DNA from: Dipylidium caninum | Lineage: Eukaryota; Platyhelminthes; Cestoda; Cyclophyllidea; Dipylidiidae | Direction of reading: 5' to 3' | Length of the DNA: 64,000 nucleotides | Assembly (NCBI GenBank): GCA_017562135.1 | Contig: QEYB01000266.1 | Coordinates: 620,001 to 684,000 of the forward strand | Shown: one piece after another, positions 48,501-60,057 of the stretch | How the letters are laid out: each line of letters opens with the position of its first letter | Numbering within the stretch: the first letter of the stretch is position 1 | The notes under the pieces: generated by a model | Told to the model about the DNA's origin: nothing | The model's input: the letters and a program-made list of their open reading frames with translations, nothing else | Databases searched by the model: none | Position numbers and translations under genes: made by a program

Positions 48501-51500
48501 GCCGTCGGTGCCAACCTCTTAGAGCCCCACACGCACTTCACCAGGGAAATTAATCAGAAGGGTGTTAAGGTATTCCGCTATTTCGTGTGAAATATGCTTC
48601 TTTAATGTTAATGAGGCGTGGAAGCAGCCTACTGACATGCACCACAGCAGTGCCGGTTGTATGCTGCCAGACGCAGTCCGGATCGCGTTGTCTGCACTTA
48701 ATGATTGCAGGTTCTCCTCTGTGCAATGCAGAAAAGAGGAGTTTTGCGGCGGGAAGCGGATAATTACGGCCGGGAAGTACGTGGGTCCGTCTCTCGCAGT
48801 ACCCTGTCAAGGTGGCTTTCTCTGCAGACGGACCTTCAATTATGGAGCACATGGGATGCGGGGTCTTGTGGGAGGATATTTTGATAGAGGAAGGCTAATT
48901 TACGGCCTCGACCGAGATCCGCAAGGTCGGGGGAGTCCTATGTGACGTGGACACATCAGTGGACGGAAGTTACCCTCGCTGACCGATAATGACATGACCT
49001 TGGCGAGGAGGGAAAACACATGCCACGGTGTTGTTGAGGCCAACTTACGACGACGTTGTGTTCCCTTCGTTCACCGTCTTCGTTCCACTCGATTCGGGAG
49101 CTCAAATTGTTCGCGAAAGTAAAACCCTCCGCAGTCATGTGGAAGAAACCGCCTTCGCCCTCCGTGGCCAACTCGATCACGCCGCCCCTGCCGTCCCTCA
49201 GATTCTGCCTCCTTTTTCGGTAATCAACTGCGTAGTTGCGTTGGAAAATGGCCTCTGAATGGAAATTACACGTTTCGCACAGAATGCTTAAGCAGAATAA
49301 GATGACGCAACCCCATCGTGTGCATAATTAGGGAGTGAGTCCTGTCCACCGAAATCAAACTGCTCCTCTCGCAGTCGAGCTGAGGCGCTGGCGGAAGAGC
49401 TAAACGGAGGCCGATGATTTGCTTGCAGATGCACCTCTACCAGGATCCGAATCATCACCCCCTCCCTCGAAAGGCTTCAATTTTCTCTCCAGAAAGCGAG
49501 CTTTTTGCTTTTCTTTGGTAATAGGATGCGGTGCTTCCTCCCAAATAAGGCGGTTCTACGAGTACGATAGTTGGGATTGTCAGCAAAATTGCATTCCCCA
49601 CAATGTGGTTTGAGGTTGGCGCGGGTACTGAAGGCGGATGGCTTCTTCTGCGAGGTCAGCGAGGTGGACGAGACAGAGACAAGCGTCCTCGTCTCGAACT
49701 AGTCCACGCACGAAGTCGAGGTTGGGAAACGAGTGATGGACGTCAATACGCGCCCTTGGGGTGGCTGCCTTCCCCATTTCAACTGCTTTCTGTCCCAGAA
49801 CCAACTATTTTATCACAAGGGAGCCAATACACTGCCAAAACAGCCTTTAGGCTCCTTCGAATTACGTGACTTCGGCGAATATATTTAAACTAAGGAGGTG
49901 AAATATCGCCTAGCCGAATATGTGGGGCATTCCAGGCCTCGAATGTGCTTGTGGGTCGTGTAGGGGGCGCCGTCGAATGCACTTCCTCCATCCCCCGTGT
50001 GTGTGGACGACATTAAAAGACTCATAACTCGAGGGATATATAAATCCGCCGCCCTCGGCCAGATTCCACGTCGAGGCCCAGTCTATTGAATCATCAATTT
50101 TTCATAAATTTATACCCCGTTTGCAATATGAATGGGAAACTTTGCTGTTTTCAATCAATGTGATTCCTCCAACTCATCAACTCATGAACGTGCTGATAAT
50201 TCGGATGCAATGACTGTTAGTGGTGAGCCACAGATCCCAGATTCTCCACACCGGTCTGGCGGTATCTTCGTCCGAAACCCAAGCGCGGTCGTCCTCTGTC
50301 TCGAAAGCGTGAAACAACGGAGAACGTGGCTATTCTCTCTACTAACAGGCGAGTGTAGAATGTCAAACTGTTGCCCATTAGGAGGTAAACTGGCAACTGC
50401 GATACTGGAGGAAACGACTCCGCCGTTCTGCCTCCAAAATAGGCTCCGGCGGAGGCATTGGAGGCAAATAGTGAATGGTTTGCTCGATTTCTCGCCAAGC
50501 TTTCCTACTGATTTCTTGGACCTATTTTCTGTCTGCCAGTGGTGTGAAGACATGAAGCAGGTCCATACCACTTGTGCTCCTGACTTAATGCGAAGGTCTC
50601 CCGCCAACACACTGCCTGGTATGCTCGTCAGAATGCGGACCCAATTCGGAAAAATTATCAAGTACATAAGCAAGATGTGGACCAATTTCAACTCTCTTCA
50701 CTGGGTGGGACGGTTGTAAGAATAGACGCATTTCGGTGGGGAAGGAGTGAGGCAGAAACGGCATGAAAACGACTTACCCGTGAGAAAATCTTTCCGCTGA
50801 AATGTGGTCACAGCCGAGAGGACTGGTGTTTCAGCAGCGTCGGGGATTTCGCAGCCACACTGATACTGTCCCACAAAGGCGTGTGCTACACGACGAGACA
50901 GTCATGAAATAGGATTGAGGAAAGGATTCAGTGGAAACATCCTAGAGGTTGGAAGGGGGGTCAACTTTTCCTTAAATCCACTGCACCCTAACTCCACCGG
51001 GGAGCCGAGCATGCATGAGAAAAACCAGACGTCACAAAACTCTCCGCCAACTGTACAAACTCACAGCGAATGTGAAGATGACATGACTTAAACAGTTACT
51101 CCGCTTTTTCTATTTTTCACTACTGTACGTACTACTTAAACATGCTGAAGAGTAACCTGCTGCCTCAGACAAAATGAAACCGTGGTTGGAGACTGAGACA
51201 AGGGTAGACTTACTTCGCGGTATTCTCACGACCATTTTGAATTCCGTATCCTCCACGACCCTGAGATCGCCGAGAACGCCGGCCCAGAGGGGCTCGAGGC
51301 GACCCTCTCGGGTGACGGGGGTTGCAGAACCACCGTCAAGTGGTGAGCGGAAGAGCATCAGACCTCGACAAGATGATATCTCGCCGGGAGGTTCACAGAA
51401 TCCAGCACACGTCGATGAGGTGCAGGTGAACTCGAGCTCGGAGCGCTCATCTACTCCAACAACCTCGCTGGTCGACAGACTCAAGGACGGATAGTGGACT

Positions 51501-54500
51501 GGAAAGAGGAATGAGCTTGTGGACATCTCCTTCTAAAAATAATTGTCATTGATAACATCTGCCCTCCTCTTCAGACCTCTCCTCCCTAGGAAATGCCCCT
51601 CAGTGGGCCTCCCAGCCCAGGCTGCGGTGGTGGCGTCTATGTCCGGCGTATTTGAATAACGAATTTCCCATGCCAAAGGGAAGCGAAAAAGATTTTGGGG
51701 CAAAGAAAGGGCGTCGGGAGGCGGTGTGGTCAGTTCCGGCGGGTGATACAGTTTTGTCCACATCCCGAAGGGGGCCGGCGAGTAAATGGTCTGGCTTCTC
51801 GGTTGCCACTTGTCACAACAAGCCTCGGTATTCAGCGGGGCACTGAAAGACACTTATCTTCATTACACCCCGATGCCTTCGCACGTTTTATGACTACTGT
51901 GTAATTTACTGTTTCATTAGACACGCTGCACGAATTAACTTCTCAAAGCTTATCAAGTTCAGGTGGTAATAACTTCTTTTCGAGGAATACTGTCCTTCGT
52001 AAGCAGAAACCTGGCATGCTCCAGTCAAAGGTTTGTTTTGTGGGACCGGCTAAAGAATATTACTTGCACATTTCCCTCCAGATGCCTCCCATAGGTGGCA
52101 CGCAGGGGAAGAAATCGCCTCACTTTGCCTCGGATCACTTTTACCACTTCGTGGAGGAGTAGAGTTTGTCAAAAATCCCCAAACTGTGCAGTGGCTTTTC
52201 GCTTTCTATTTGCGGCTCGCGTAAGACGTCACCCCATGAACACGAGGCAAAATTGCCCACTTACCTTTTGGTTTACTGGTTGTAAACATGCATCATTTCA
52301 AGTACTTGTGAATTTCTCCTATTGAAGTGGGTTAGGCGTGGAAAGCTTCTCCTGCTGCGGCTTGGTGAAGGGGGAAGGACAAGAACAGAACAAACTACTG
52401 GAGACCTGTGCATTACCCAAGTCCACCGCACTCGCTAACTACTCGAGAGTCGACCGGGAGAGGCCAAAGCCTCGACGTGAGACCACACAATGCCTTGTTT
52501 GCATCTCTCCCCGATCACGGCAGGAGACGGTTCGCTTGTCACTCTCTCGCCGGTCACTCCCAGCCCAGAGAGTGGTAAGATTGAGTTCATACCTCGGTGT
52601 CTAGTCAGGAAGGTCTGTCCACTGCTGTGTGCCGGTGTTACTCTGAACATCAGAGTGTTTACTGACAGTTAAGATATGGTTTGAACACAATGTGGACTTG
52701 GCTCAGTCCACCGTGGCTGAATAATGATGATCACCTTTACAGACAGCGAGATCCACCTCTCATCCGCCCTTAGGCACAGCTGCGACTTCGCCACCACTAT
52801 CAGCAGCCCACGCATTGCAAAGTGATTGTTTCACACCATGAAAGTGATGCGGTGGTTCTCCACTAAACCGGGCGGACTGGCAGCCTTATCGGGGAGAGAG
52901 CAGAGAGTTTGAAGAGGACGGTCGAAGCCTCACTCCTGCCTCCCTTTGGACGCTTCTATCAGAGCCACTGTTCGCCGAGCAGCAAGTGTGAAAGTTGCCT
53001 ATTTGTCGTTTAACACAGCTGTTATGCCTGGTAGGGAGGAGGAATGGCGTCCATGTGACGCCCACTTCGGATAGGTTTTTGTGGCCAGAAGGCGACCTCT
53101 CTTGGGCTGGTAGGGGAGGAGGATCATTCGCTTGTTTTTGGCAGAACTTTATCAACAAATAGGCGTCCGCATGTCACAGTTAGGCTATTCTACCTAACGC
53201 CTGTTCCTTCCAGTCTACTTTATTTTCATACGAAGGCGGGTGGAGAGAAGGTGCAGCAGAATCAAAAGACGGCCAGACCGAGAAGAGAAAGAATTTTCTC
53301 ACGGGCCGTCTCGGTTTTAATGCATCTTACCAGTAGCCTCGTGTGCCTCCGCACGCCACCAAAGGAATCCCGCGGTGCAAACAAAGCCGCATATCCATGT
53401 TACCCAAATAGACTTCCTCCTCTTCGCGAACTTTAATAAAGGATAATTGCATTGCGCTGCATCCTTAATTTAGCACCGTGGTTACCAAGTTCAATCGACC
53501 ACTCGTTTCGAAAACGGACTTGATTTATAATAGTGGACGGCTTATCAACGCACGTGTTCCACATCCCTTTAATGGTTACAAAGCACTTGCAAATAACTGG
53601 GGAGTGGTTCTGTTGCTCCCCAGGTCAAAAGGGGCCTACCCAGAAGTACGCAGAATGTGGCCTTTTGAAGAGGAAATCATGTGCTCCACAGGTACATGGG
53701 ACCACCTTGACCTCAACGGGCACCGTTTTAGTTGCAATTAAGCGGGCATAACAAGAAAATCGGGGAAAAAGGTGTGAATCGAGGCAGAAGTGCCCATCAC
53801 CTGATCAGAGTTTCCTATCAAATGTAATAATGACCTTCTTCCCAGATCCACAAGACCACCGAATGGATGCTTTGTGGGAACTGTTTTGGCATCTAGATCA
53901 ATTGGTCCTCGAGAAAAATCCTCCCATTAGTGGCCCACTAAGGAAGCACTGCAATTACATGAGCAATATCGATGGTACTGTTTTACATACCTTCATGAGT
54001 GATTTTCGGCATTTCCCTCGAGTCAATGTGTCTATGCACCAAAATGTGGTCGTGTGCTATTTCAAAGGTGAGTTGTATTTCCTGAATATTTCAAACATTC
54101 CTTAAGCCCATAAGTCAGGAAGGTCTATGCAACATGCAGTTATAGGCGATAGAAAGTGAGCAGAAGCCCAGAGGACGCTGAGCAACAGTTTATTTTATGC
54201 TACCCAATCATGTATAGGGTTTTGCCCAAGCGTCACACACTAGTTATTGGAGCCTCAGCCGGGAATGTTACATTCATCATTCTTTGCGACTTTATGGTTG
54301 GTTAAAGTGGTCTTATTCTCCTTTTCTCAAGAAGAGTGATCAAGCTATGCCATTCAAGCCAAGTAATGATAGAAGAATCATAGAGCAGTTTTGGGGCTTA
54401 CACTAATGACTTGCACCTTTACTCAAGTGACCCAGTCTACGAAACACAAATGACATTTCAGTGACTTTCGACTTTTGGAATTTCAATAGAAAATATTTCA

Positions 54501-56029
54501 AAATGCGTGAATATTCTAAAATGTTGATCAAATAAACTACTAATTGCAACTCACCTGGAATTCCGTAGACTTTTAGCTTGCTCATATTGCCCGTTGAAAA
54601 GCTGACCCGATCAACATGTGCATTCTTCAAAGACGAAATTTGACAGAGGTATCTCCTCAATCCCTCATAGTCTTCTTTCTCATAGCAGTCTTGAGTCACG
54701 TTAACTTTTACCATCGGTAGGTTATTTGGTCCAAAGTGAAAAGCTAATATAAATATTGCCACTCAGCATAGTAGTTAAGAAGAGGCGCAAATGATTTCTA
54801 TAATAAGTCATACGAAGTTTCATAATGCATAAGAACACATTTGTTACTATACAAGACGCGTATCACAACTGTCAGATGAAATTGTCGTAATTTTGTACAA
54901 AAGGTGAGGAATATAAAAAATTCTGACTTTAACAGAGAGTAATTTGCAAACATATGAGAGTGGCGTGAATTTTCTACCGTCAAAAAGTCAGCCTGATCAT
55001 TTCAATGATGAGTAACATCAACGATGTGAATGTCTCTTAAATATTTCATTAACAACTCACCAAATATCCTACTACTATCAGATGAGATCGTGATCTCCAG
55101 ATCCCTTAAAATAATGTATCTACCAAAATAAACAGTCATGTTTTGCGATGGTTCGTAGGCATGCTTTGCCGGGGAGTTATCCAAAAGCTTCCAATAAGGA
55201 ACCTCGCAAAAACTGCCTTTGTCGGCTGAAACTTCTTGGATATCGAATGGTCTGTATGAAACAACATCAACTAGATGCAAAATAAATCACACCGCTATTA
55301 GTAGAAATAATGTGACACTAAAGCCACCCTGATTAAAGTGACTAACCTTTGTTATCAACATTGTCAGCATAATTGACATGAGCGCCTTGTATCGACAGTT
55401 CATTTACTCGCGTCCATGCACTCTTACTTAGTCGTTTTATAGTCCAAAATACATATTTTCCAACGATAGAGACAGTATCATTTCCGGTATTGCAAGGAAA
55501 TTGGCATATATAACCAGAGGTTGACGAATAACACTTATATTTAATAAAATGTTGACCATATGCATTCGTAAATCCTATTTGAATATCATTAAGTGTATCA
55601 TTATCCTGGTCAGCTAGAAAAAAACAAAAAAGCTATTCACAAGACGGGCTCTCAAAGGGTATACCTAATGCTTGCTATTTAAGATGTATGTATTAAGGAA
55701 ATAACGAATGAGTCAGAAAAACTCTAAGACAATCAAACAGAAAGTAAAATTAAACAAACTTTCGGTTGTGAGCCATATTATAATGCACAATCCCTACCAA
55801 AAATAGTAACCGTGTTGATATAGCTTTCTTTCTGAAGTTCAATGGTCAGAGAAAATGAGCTGCCCTCTTCAATATAGATATTGGATGATGACTCATAAAT
55901 GTCATCAAAAATATTCTGTAGGTTGTGGTAGACTTGGGGGAATGATGTGACTTTATAAGAATTCGTATGAATTTTCTCACCGCTGACTTTAACATTGACT
56001 AAGACAATTAAGAAAAGTGGTAAAAACAT
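30465..56029 (-). CDS. Large modular surface protein: signal peptide, 2 fucolectin-like, Ig and FN3 modules, GPI-type tail
   Basis: Exons: 55798-56029, 55347-55613, 55061-55270, 54555-54743, 51214-51498, 50778-50885, 49049-49254, 48060-48249, 43202-43399, 42109-42306, 41745-41836, 40481-40688, 37690-37863, 37335-37544, 36835-37257, 35546-35878, 34464-34769, 33003-33395, 32188-32366, 30465-30598; about 1510 residues. Most junctions are phase 1. Order: signal peptide (MFLPLFLIVLVNVKVSG, 1-17); two galactose-binding/F-type-lectin-like modules (about 40-165 and 170-299); an Ig split over two exons (about 300-430, ending VGQYQCGC); unrecognised modules (430-795); FN3-like modules (795-1063, e.g. 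TVSWNFVSPELRPAVKEYTV); Ig-type modules (1064-1174 LLVNCSAAVG...GVYCC; 1175-1276 VAVTCS...GNYQCW; 1277-1407 VTLTCMG...GRYVCV; 1408-1467 VLLRCTG, second half not found); hydrophobic end MATGTLLWTILAAFNLFV. Likely secreted and GPI-anchored (inference). I cannot name the family. The joint 32188 to 30598 is not phase-consistent, so an exon is missing. Confidence 0.7.
30841..31165 (+). repeat. Interspersed repeat, copy 2 (diverged)
   Basis: It starts with GGAATGACTTGCAGGAA as in copy 3. It shares the CT-rich tract, the CATGATCCAGC block and the end block around GACTGCAGAGCGC, but with several substitutions and small gaps. It lies downstream of the last Ig half-domain of the minus-strand gene, probably in an intron. 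Confidence 0.7.
31166..32187. other. Presumed intron of the large modular gene; second half of the last Ig not found
   Basis: The exon ending at 32188 covers only the first cysteine half of an Ig domain, so an exon with a Y-x-C strand should lie here, but none was seen. A 50-codon plus-strand open frame at 31662-31814 has coding-like acidic composition (FESEDWEEICVLNGMRKGKI) but no supporting context. Confidence 0.4.
37864..40480. other. Intron of the large modular gene (contains repeat copy 3)
   Basis: No exon of the gene fits here in phase. The longest open frame in the whole window (242 codons, 39214-39942, plus strand) lies here directly upstream of repeat copy 3. It is Arg- and Trp-rich, unlike any family I know, and is probably fortuitous or repeat-derived. 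Confidence 0.5.
40037..40371 (+). repeat. Interspersed repeat, copy 3
   Basis: Near-identical to the reverse complement of copy 1, with small length changes in the CT-rich tract at about 40160-40230. The shared frame HDDVPECRSGEELRWNDLQE is open in both copies. It is intronic and in the antisense orientation relative to the host gene. Confidence 0.85.
43400..48059. other. Intron of the large modular gene
   Basis: About 4.7 kb between two phase-1 exons. It has many short open frames on both strands, none with domain similarity that I recognise. Confidence 0.5.
49255..50777. other. Intron of the large modular gene with overlapping open frames
   Basis: It contains a minus-strand segment (49620-49760) that looks coding (RIDVHHSFPNLDFVRGLVRD) but does not fit the splice-phase chain, and a 195-codon plus-strand frame (50132-50719) overlapped by a 169-codon minus-strand frame. 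None is recognised. The flanking exons join correctly without them. Confidence 0.45.
51499..54554. other. Intron of the large modular gene
   Basis: This separates the fucolectin-like exons from the first Ig exon. Both splice sites (GTGAGT donor at 54554, pyrimidine-rich TTCCAG acceptor ending at 51499) are strong and phase-matched. Two plus-strand open frames at 53478-53741 and 53830-54105 are not recognisable. Composition shifts from GC-richer below about 53 kb to AT-rich above. Confidence 0.5.
54555..56029 (-). CDS. 5' exons of the modular gene: signal peptide and two fucolectin-like modules
   Basis: Four exons of 232, 267, 210 and 189 nt, all ending in phase 1. Each pair of exons makes one module. 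Module 1 has FSLTIELQKESYINTVTIF, then DIQIGFTNAYGQHF and a cysteine pair (YICQFPC). Module 2 has QNMTVYFGRYIILRDLEIT, then two cysteines (DCYEKE..., YLCQIS) and ends KLKVYGIP. This beta-rich layout with strands in the order of F5/8C or fucolectin-like galactose-binding domains is my basis for the call; no sugar-binding His/Arg triad can be assigned with confidence. Read alone, these exons could be a separate gene, but the GTGAGT donor at 54554 and the phase match to 51498 favour one transcript. Confidence 0.65.
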
Positions 56030-57092
56030 CTCTCATTAAGATTCTGCGCAGTGAAGCCGAATTGATGCAAAGAACACAAATACGATAAGGTCACCTCACT
56101 GGTAGATTCAAACGTAGGAGGTCATTTCAGTGTAAAATGTTTTAAAAGCCCTAAAACGATTAATTTATCAAAATGAAATCCGATTAGAAGAGACCTTTCG
56201 GAACATTGTTCTCAACGTCATTCTCAGCCCGATTCATCAATACGGAGCGCAGGATAGATGCACAGCAGAGTCGGCAATTATTCAATATGTGATTGATATA
56301 ACTTTTGCAGCAATTGTTAAAGATATTTTTGCCAATGTGATAAAAATTTTGGTATTTTGACTTTCCAACACTCCTATGGGTGATTTAAAGGAGCGATTAC
56401 ATTTTGCCATAATCAGCATTGCTATTCCATTTACACGCTTTTGGGCACAGGCAATTATATGTTTAGCTCCCTACGGGTATGGGAACATGTTGATTTGTGA
56501 GGCTATGAATATCCAAATCTTAGGGACCTTGTGACAATACCGGGAGAGCAAAATTTCTAGTTGGCGCTTAGGGGATTGATACATATATCAGAGAGCAAGG
56601 AAGAGATAACAATGGTAAGATAACAAAATACGAATAGCTCCCATGCTGGATAACAACGGATCTAACATTACCTTCCCTTTCGGTCGATAAGCAGCAGAAC
56701 GGCGGAACGGTGGATCGTTATACATATACATGCCAAAGTGTAATGGAATTATCTTCTAAGACACGAGAAAATCTACGCATTGCGTGGTGTATAAATATAA
56801 AATATAGTGAGACTAGAATCCTGAAAATATCGAGACTTCATAAGCTTGCCCTTAATTTTTAAAATCGATTTGATATCTTGAATTATTAGGTGTTCACTAA
56901 TCAAAGTCACCATGCATTTGTTCCAAATGTCAAATGCAATATTTTCTCTTCCGAGAGGTCTGGGGTAGCACCTGTAAAATCAGATTTTTTCTACATGTGC
57001 GAATTGTTTTGTTACCTGATAAGCAAATTATCCTGACCTTGCACAACTTTAGTGACGGCGCAAGCGTTGGATGCGTCGCTTATTAAGAAGTC
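56030..57092. other. Divergent intergenic region between the modular gene and CLUAP1
   Basis: About 1 kb of AT-rich DNA between two start codons on opposite strands, so it must contain both promoters. No coding signal or recognisable motif was seen. Confidence 0.6.
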
Positions 57093-59339
57093 ATGTCTTG
57101 GAGGGAGATGCGCAATTTTTGTGAGATGATGAGGACCCTTGGGTATCCTCGTCTTATTTCTTATGAATCTTTCCGCACCCCAAATTTTCCATTAGTATCA
57201 GATATACTGATGTGGTTGGCGATGCGGTTCGATCCTAACACTGATGTGCCCAAATGTTTGGACACAGAACAAAATCGAGTGGCTTTTATTCGGGCAATCG
57301 TCAATTTCATGTCAACAAAGGCTTTTATAAAACTAAACCCGAAGAGACTTTACAAAGCAGATGGTTATGCTGTTAAAGAAATCTTAAAAATTGTCAACTT
57401 CTTCTACTCAGCCTTGGAATTTAACAAACAGCTGAGTGGCGACAACCAACCTGATCTAAATTTGGTTGAGGTTTTGAGTGTTGAAAGAGTATGTTAGTTC
57501 TCAAATATGGCTAATGATGTGCTATTTAGCTCAAACAGCTTCAGCATACTCGTTACTTGGCTAGCCAGTTGACGTCAATAGGGGCTTCCTTGCATTCCCA
57601 CATGTCACACGAAGTCGAATTCCGCCAGACCAGGAACGATGCAATCAATCGTCGACTTGATATTGAGTGGATAGAGAAATGTCTTACTAATGCCTGTGAT
57701 GCGGTACGGGAAGAGATAGCGACAACCGAGAACGCTCTGGTTAACATTAAAGCGGACGAAAACACACTCAACGGAAAAATTGAAAAGAAGCGCAGTGAAT
57801 TGGAAAGGAATCAAAAAAGACTCACCACATTACAAGTATTGCCACTTGTTGTAACATTCATTGAAATTATTTTACAAGAAAGTAACTGCTGATTATGTAT
57901 TTAGTCTGTCCGCCCGGCATACATGGAGGAGTATGAACAGCTTGAGGAAGAACTCAACGTGCACTATGAGACTTACCTTACGCATTTCCGGAACTTATCT
58001 TATTTGGAGAATTTAATGGAGGAGTTCACGAATTCGGAGGAGGCGAAGATTCGTGAGGATGATGCAGCAATTCAGTCTGCTGTAGAGGAATTGAGGAAAA
58101 TAACTGACGTGAGCCGCAGCCTGTTATAACTATAAATGAGTGTTGCCCTTATTTATCTATGAATTCCCTTGTCACTATAAATTATAGAGCTATGGTTTTG
58201 ATATTTACTATGAATTGTGAATTTAAAACATAGAGATTTTGAAATTGTCGACCATAAAGTGTTAGTGCGTTTATTACACCTGCTGTTTTTATTGTTGAAA
58301 AGAGCCGAATCCCCAGTTTTCCCACCTATAAAACTTTTTAAGTACTTGTTGAAAACATGAGAAGCAAAATGTACTGCTGTGGCTAAAAAATTTTGTATTC
58401 CCTTACAAACATTGAAGCCATTCTAGATCTTTGCTGGAATGTCAAAAGGATATTAATAGATTTTAAGATTTCTAAAATAAAGTACGGCTAATATGCCAGT
58501 TTTATGAATCTACATATGTCTCAGGGTGCAGATCTCTTCCGCGACCCCAGTGGTGGCGTTGGCGATAGCATTTTCACAGCTAAGGGCAAACCAAACCTGC
58601 GAAAGAAGATAGGCCTGGTTGAGTTCAGCAATGCAAATTCGGAACGCGGTTTTGGAAGTAAGTGGGGATTCTGAGGGTACGGGAACCTACAAGTCTACGT
58701 CGAATGATGAAGATGCTGAGGACGGCGATGATCAGGGGGATTCTTCTACATCCTCCTCCGACCCCATCACAAATGACACCGAAATGGAAATTGTGGGCGG
58801 CGGATACCACGAATACGACGCTAACGAGAATGATGACGTCATTAAAGGACTCAGTATTGTTGGCAGAGGCTATCGAATGTCCGGAACCTGGTCTCCTGGT
58901 CGCACTCGAGGCAATGACAGCGGGGATATAACCAGCTCCATCGGCACTAATCTCTTCGGAAAAACCCAAGTTACTAGCTCGTCAGACCTGAAAGCAGTAA
59001 GCCACAGCGTGGGGTTTTGGCGCTCAAATACTTTAGCCTTGACTATTTGCATTATTTGATGCATTACTTGATTAACTTGATACTTTTGTGGAGATAATAC
59101 AGCTGCTACTCTGATGTCTTGGATGTGTGCTTTAGGGTGGGGGAATGAATTTGCCTCAGGAGGAATTGGATAAAGCCCTCGTAGAGGCACTGGAGGAGGC
59201 AAAGGCATTGACTGAGGAGTTAGCTTTGACAGATACGGAAAGGAAGACGGGAAATTACAAGAGCCAGACTATTGCTTCTCACATCCCCCGAATATGTGAA
59301 GAGGAGGAAGATGGTGAAGATGACGCAGATGACTTTTGA
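57093..59339 (+). CDS. CLUAP1: CLUAP1/IFT38, intraflagellar transport complex B subunit
   Basis: A coiled-coil IFT-B subunit needed for anterograde transport and cilium assembly. Exons: 57093-57488, 57530-57835, 57905-58108, 58525-58657, 58713-58996, 59136-59339, about 508 residues (human 413). The N-terminal calponin-like module is highly conserved ([55 protein letters not shown]). Then comes the coiled coil ([40 protein letters not shown]), an acidic low-complexity region, and an acidic C terminus ending DADDF as in other animals. The segment 58525-58720 is not conserved and changes frame. A canonical GTAAGT donor at 58658 and an AAG acceptor at 58712 would give a 55-nt intron that restores the frame; a one-base error is the alternative. 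Introns are short (41 and 69 nt for the first two). Confidence 0.93.
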
Positions 59340-59420
59340 ATCACCCTTTATTTCGATAGAACGTTAGAAACCGACGTGTTACTGTTCAAATTATTTTTCG
59401 CGTGTTTACTGTATATCTCT

Positions 59421-59426
59421 AATAAA
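59421..59426 (+). terminator. Poly(A) signal of CLUAP1
   Basis: AATAAA lies 82 bases after the CLUAP1 stop codon, inside an AT-rich 3' UTR. Confidence 0.7.
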
Positions 59427-60051
59427 AGTAGACCTTTTTAGGGATAAACATGTGTGCGGGGAGTATTTTCAAGTGTGGACCGTCTAAATTTCCTGTTCAT
59501 TTTCATTACTTCTCAGTATGTACTCATCTCGCTGTCGCCCTCGCTTAATCGTGCGGCGCTAAGGTACCTGCAACTTTGAAAGTGAAGTCTGCTTCACCGC
59601 TTCAGTTCTCATCCATCATTAGTCAGCATATATGGGCTCAACCTCTTTCATGTCTGTGCGAAGCTCCTCTATGGGGGGAGAAGAACATTTTTCTCCACCT
59701 GGCAGCGGCCTCATATGTCAGAATATCACGTCCGCGTTCCTCGACATTCTACAAGTGTAATTTTTGTAGGCCCTTTTAATCGGTGATTATCAGCCCTAAT
59801 CTGGGCATGGGGGAAGGCGAGTACCGCAACAACCGTTCAAACGCCATTTCCACACACGAACACCTGATTCAGCGCATGAGTCATCCTCCCGACGGCCCCT
59901 CTTTGTATCGAAAGTGTTAATCGATTATTGGGAAATTCTGCTGCTGCAGCAATGACGCGGCCACGACCCGCATATTCCGGGGCTCCCTGATTTGCCTCCA
60001 TCGTTTTAACCTGCCCAGTCAGTCATCCTGAGGAGAATACACGAAATAACT
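59427..60051. other. Convergent intergenic region between CLUAP1 and IFT52
   Basis: No coding signal was recognised. A splice-acceptor-like CTCCTCAG followed by GATGACTGA at 60027-60019 (minus strand) could be an alternative last exon of IFT52. Confidence 0.5.
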
Positions 60052-60057
60052 TTTATT
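60052..60057 (-). terminator. Possible poly(A) signal of IFT52
   Basis: AATAAA on the minus strand, about 200 bases past the TAG at 60257. It supports termination of the coding region within the exon that starts at 60417. Confidence 0.5.

Noticed and set aside
49580..49804. Minus-strand coding-like segment (RIDVHHSFPNLDFVRGLVRD) as an extra exon of the modular gene
   Set aside because: No acceptor/donor pair gives the phase needed between the exons at 50778 and 49254, which already join correctly.
53478..54105. Two adjacent plus-strand open frames in the first long intron
   Set aside because: No recognisable motif, no supported splice sites linking them, and they lie antisense in an intron.
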